NCBI GenBank assembly: GCA_905397405.1
Contig: CAJPVJ010000413.1
Location: 1 to 25,970, forward strand
Length of the DNA stretch: 25,970 nucleotides
From: Oppiella nova
Taxonomy: Eukaryota > Arthropoda > Arachnida > Sarcoptiformes > Oppiidae
Direction: 5' to 3'
Part shown: piece after piece, positions 22,608 through 25,970 of the stretch
Layout of the letters: each line of letters opens with the position of its first letter
Position numbering within the stretch: position 1 is the stretch's first letter
Translations under genes and position numbers: made by a program
Notes under the pieces: generated by a model
Database searches by the model: none
What the model was told of the DNA's origin: nothing
The model's input: only the letters and a program-made list of their open reading frames with translations

Positions 22608-23215
22608 TACAATTATGATTTATATCTATTCACTTATACATTTTGAACGCATTGTTAATATTTAGTAAATGTTTAGTTTATTTGGTATATTTGTTGATGA
22701 AGAGATGTCTGGTAGTCTGTCCACTACAGTGCACTACACACACAGTATGACAGACTGTATGCGACAAACCCTCGCATCTATTTTTAAAAGATTTGGTCGT
22801 AGTTTTAGATAAGAAGTGCTGACAACTACGTTAAGATTTATAGAAATATTGATATTTTATTTAAATGACTGTATAGGTATGGGAAATATAGTAAGTTTAG
22901 TTCATATATCTCTAAACTACATATTAAATATATTTAAAATCACATAAAAAAAATTTATATGACTGCCCCCACCGGTGTACTAATCAATTCAATAAAAACT
23001 CTTTAATTTAAATTTGAAATTAAAACATAAAATTCATGAGATTTTAAGTGCACTCAATCGATGTCTCATTTGAAAAACACTTATGTTTGGGAAATTCCAA
23101 TAAGAAAATCAATTTTAAATTCTATATGATTATTGTTATTATTAAAAATAATTTGTGAAAAAATTCAATTTGATTACAAAATTCTATTTTAGAAATAATT
23201 GAATTTTGTATAAAA
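22608..23215. other. No gene seen; 3' flank of the SDR gene
   Basis: AT-rich. The part next to 23216 is the likely 3' UTR of the minus-strand gene. TTTATT at 22856-22861 is a distant minus-strand AATAAA. Confidence 0.5.
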
Positions 23216-25115
23216 TTAGCTGAAAATGAATTGAAGCGAATCCATGAAACCCCCGTCCAGTTTGAGTGACACTCCCGTAGCAAAGGAGGAGTCATCCGAT
23301 GCCAGATATGCCACCGCTTTGGCCACATCTTCGGGCTCTCCGGGTCTTCGCAACGGATACTGTTTACTCACTTCTGACCACATCTTCTCCACCTCTTCTT
23401 TACTCATTCCGAAGTTCTCATAAACAGGTGTTTTCATCTGAGCCGGACTACCCGTGCAAACAATTAAGCTCTTAGTACAAATTGCATACAAATTATTCTG
23501 TATTAGGTATAATAGACATAAATACCAACTTGATACTATTGACTCGGACCCCTTGTGGGCCCAATTCGTATGCAAGACTACGGGTGAACATATCGATAGC
23601 ACTCTTAGCCATAGAGTGGGCCAAAGCGTTGGCAAACTGTTCAATACAATACAAACACACAATAATTGAAATAATAATTAAATTTTTTTAAAAAGCTATT
23701 AAAGTCAGACCGGTTTGAAGGCTGAAACACTCGATATGTTAACAATCGATCCCTTTGTCTTAATTAGATGCGGAACTAATGTTACAAATATTTGAAACCT
23801 TTAAATAATTGTAAGGTATTAGTAGTAGAGTTAAGAATCTTTCAGACCTGCATAATGTGTTAAAACAAATGTGTTTCGCAAATTAGTCCGCATTACCTGT
23901 AATTAAATTTTTATTTTCTACATTTAGCTTTAAGTATCGTGCATAAAATGATAATTTTGTAAATTTAGTTGCTAATATTATAATGTTCTTGATATAATAA
24001 AAGTTTTAAAATATAAAAATAAGCAGTAAATGACAAAGAATATAAAAATATGAGATAAATATTGGTGTAAACCTTGTCGTAGGTGTGTATGGAGTCCTGG
24101 TTTTGTATATTACTATTGCAGTTAAATTCTGCGGCATTATTGACGAGTACATCGAGTCGACCGAAACTCTTGATAGTCGTGTCGATCAATAGCTTGGAGT
24201 CATTCTCATCGTCCAAATCAGCGATCACTTGAAGAGGCTTTTGTCAAATGATTACATTAAATGTAATAAATTTAATAATGTATTAAATAAATTTTATTGC
24301 ATTATATAATATAATTTTCCAAACAAATGACTGACAGTTCAGTTTTGTATAGATTTTATGAATGCAAATAATAAATACACAGAATTTGTTCACACTTTAT
24401 GCACATATATTATAAGTTATTTTATAATCTATTCATTGACTGAAAGCAATTGAAAAACAAAGATTTGAATGCGAAAGCTATGCAAATACGAGTCAATTGA
24501 ATAGCAAATGAACGCATAAATTGGTTCATTTGATTCATTTTTTATTTGTAGGAAAAGAGATATTAATTTAAATAAAGACCGGAAAACATGAATTAGTGCT
24601 ATGAATGCGATTTTATTTTTATGTCTTTTTATAGGATGGGTTCAGTTTTGTGCTCAAAACTTATTGATTGCCATCATATCATAGCATATAATATACAGTA
24701 TCATAACTCTATGTTTAATACAACTCTATGTTTAACTCTATGTAACTCTATGTTGAATACAGAATATTACAAATTTCCACTAAACCCAGCATAACATGTA
24801 TTGAATTGAATACTAACTTTTAAGCCTTGAGTGGAGTTTTGTTGGCATTGAATGGAAACGGCGTGCAATCTGTCGGCACTCCTACCAGTGATCACTACTT
24901 GTGCCCCAAGACCTGACAGATGGACAGCAGTGGCCGCACCGATGCCTGAACTCGACCCTCAAATACATAACAAACAGTTATTAGAAAGTAGGCGACAATA
25001 TTACATACATTTTTTGACAAAAGTAATCGTAATTTAGTATAAAATTATTATTAATAAGTTAAGAGTTACCTGTTACTAAAACAACTTTTTGGCTAAACTT
25101 TTCTATATTTGCCAT
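23216..25115 (-). CDS. Classical short-chain dehydrogenase/reductase (SDR), His in place of catalytic Tyr
   Basis: A probable NAD(P)(H)-dependent oxidoreductase, cytosolic by lack of a signal peptide; substrate unknown. Seven exons: 25115-25070, 24957-24818, 24237-24073, 23896-23848, 23775-23711, 23636-23530, 23447-23216 (TAA). They sum to 804 bases, 267 residues, usual for classical SDRs. All introns are GT-AG (72-580 bp). The ATG has G at -3 and +4. Motifs: TGSSSGIG at 15-22 (cofactor loop), TGR near 40-42 ending beta-2 (suggests NADPH), ADLDD near 68-72, NNAA at 95-98, Asn122 in TNLR, Ser149 in NISS, Lys166 in MAK, VNSINPA near 187-193, then PGEPEDVAKAVAYLASDD and LDGG. The usual YxxxK reads HSMAK, so the catalytic Tyr is His162 (codon CAC). 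The exon 7 acceptor was chosen because it alone restores the Asn-Pro after VNSI. SDRs of this type are often expanded in mites. Activity is doubtful. Confidence 0.88.
24238..24817 (-). other. Intron 2 of the SDR gene
   Basis: 580 bp, donor GTTAGT, acceptor AAAAG. Contains about four imperfect copies of AACTCTATGT at 24704-24753. Otherwise AT-rich with nothing recognised. Confidence 0.8.
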
Positions 25116-25970
25116 TACTTTGCTTGACACAAAATGCCTGATAATTAACTTTGAAATGAACAATATTTTCAAATTATACCACAATTTATTGATAACATTA
25201 TATGAATAAGATATTGAAAATATTGATACTGTATATCATTGATTATTAAAGTAAATATAATTGTTAATACAAAGTTCAAGTCCACGGGTTAATCAGTTAT
25301 TCCACTATTATATCATATATGAATTATCAATCACATTCAAACATATATGTTCAAATTAATTGATTTATTTTGTCGGTAAAACTATTTGTAATTTTAAAAT
25401 AAACTTAACATAGAGCTCTATATTAAGGAAAATAACGATCTTTATCAACTTTAGCATGATTATGATTAAATTATATCAGATTTATAAATCTTATAATATA
25501 TATTATAACATTAACATTCAAATATTTTCATTTGTCCCTTTTAGTTCGGTACAAATTAATACAAACGTATCCTTGATAATTTATATCATAGGGTTCATAA
25601 TTTTATGAAAGTTATCTCAAATTACTGTTAACTTTGCAATACTTGGTGTTTTGCTTAGTATCAAGCATAATAAATATTTATATTAAAATTATTTTACAAG
25701 AATCTACTATCTGGCTAATACTTAGTCTAACTAACCTTAGTATTATTAATTTCTTAATCATAATTATTATTACTGTTATGTAACAAATACTGTAGTATGT
25801 CAAATGTGCTTGCTATGTTAATAGTAGCTTTAAAGTATATTATAATTAGAAACAATTATTGAATTCATGGGAGTGTATGAATTGCATTATCAAATAAAAT
25901 CTATTTAATAGATCAATAGATATGTATTATATAAATAGACTCTTTGATTAGCAGTTTATGCAAATCTATG
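25116..25970. other. No gene seen; 5' flank of the SDR gene
   Basis: AT-rich. Immediate upstream sequence of the minus-strand SDR start, so its 5' UTR and promoter should lie here, but no core promoter element stands out against the composition. Confidence 0.5.

Noticed and set aside
23448-23529. Alternative SDR exon 7 acceptor at 23469 and donor after AAGTTG
   Set aside because: These give extra residues after VNSI and lose the conserved Asn-Pro. The pair at 23529/23448 restores VNSINPA.

Overview
The window is strongly AT-rich animal nuclear DNA: spliced genes with short introns (about 70-580 bp, mostly GT-AG), long gene-free stretches and many (GA)n/(CT)n microsatellites. An arthropod is the best guess, possibly a mite or other chelicerate. 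This rests on an arthropod-style BarH homeobox gene and a compact, intron-rich classical SDR gene, and it is inference. Nothing bacterial, viral or clearly transposon-derived was recognised.

Region 1-5000 holds one BarH-class homeobox gene, folded back on itself. Exon 1 (entering from the left edge), exon 2 and the start of exon 3 lie on the + strand and stop at a single 'n' at 1750, inside the homeobox. A second copy of exon 2, then complete exon 3 and exon 4 with the stop codon, lie on the - strand at 4014-2982. Two inverted-repeat pairs explain this: 1181-1749 with 3595-4162 (exon 2 side), and 1751-2586 with 4164-5001 (3' flank). The simplest reading is one gene whose 3' half has been inserted upside-down with its overlaps kept. 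It should not be counted as two head-to-head genes.

Region 5000-23215 has no gene I can support. It holds about 17 GA/CT tracts and three further inverted-repeat pairs with loops of 0.84-0.95 kb, whose outer ends lie at GA/CT tracts (5072/6190, 7226/8300, 12221/13285). A fourth, distant pair (12333-12360 with 16447-16474) is joined to GA/CT at its inner ends. A block at 12194-12387 looks like two pieces, copied separately elsewhere, fused with a blunt joint. There are also an eight-run G-quadruplex-type stretch at 10120-10163 and a compact hairpin at 16651-16678.

Region 23216-25115 (-) is a complete seven-exon gene for a 267-residue classical short-chain dehydrogenase/reductase. It has the cofactor motif, NNAA, the active-site Asn, Ser and Lys and the post-Asn proline, but His replaces the catalytic Tyr. 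From 25116 to 25970 no gene was seen.

The two genes have no evident functional link. The strongest anomaly is the repeated inverted, GA-anchored architecture. It most probably reflects chimeric assembly, unmerged haplotypes or amplification fold-backs, but genuine fold-back DNA is not excluded by sequence alone.
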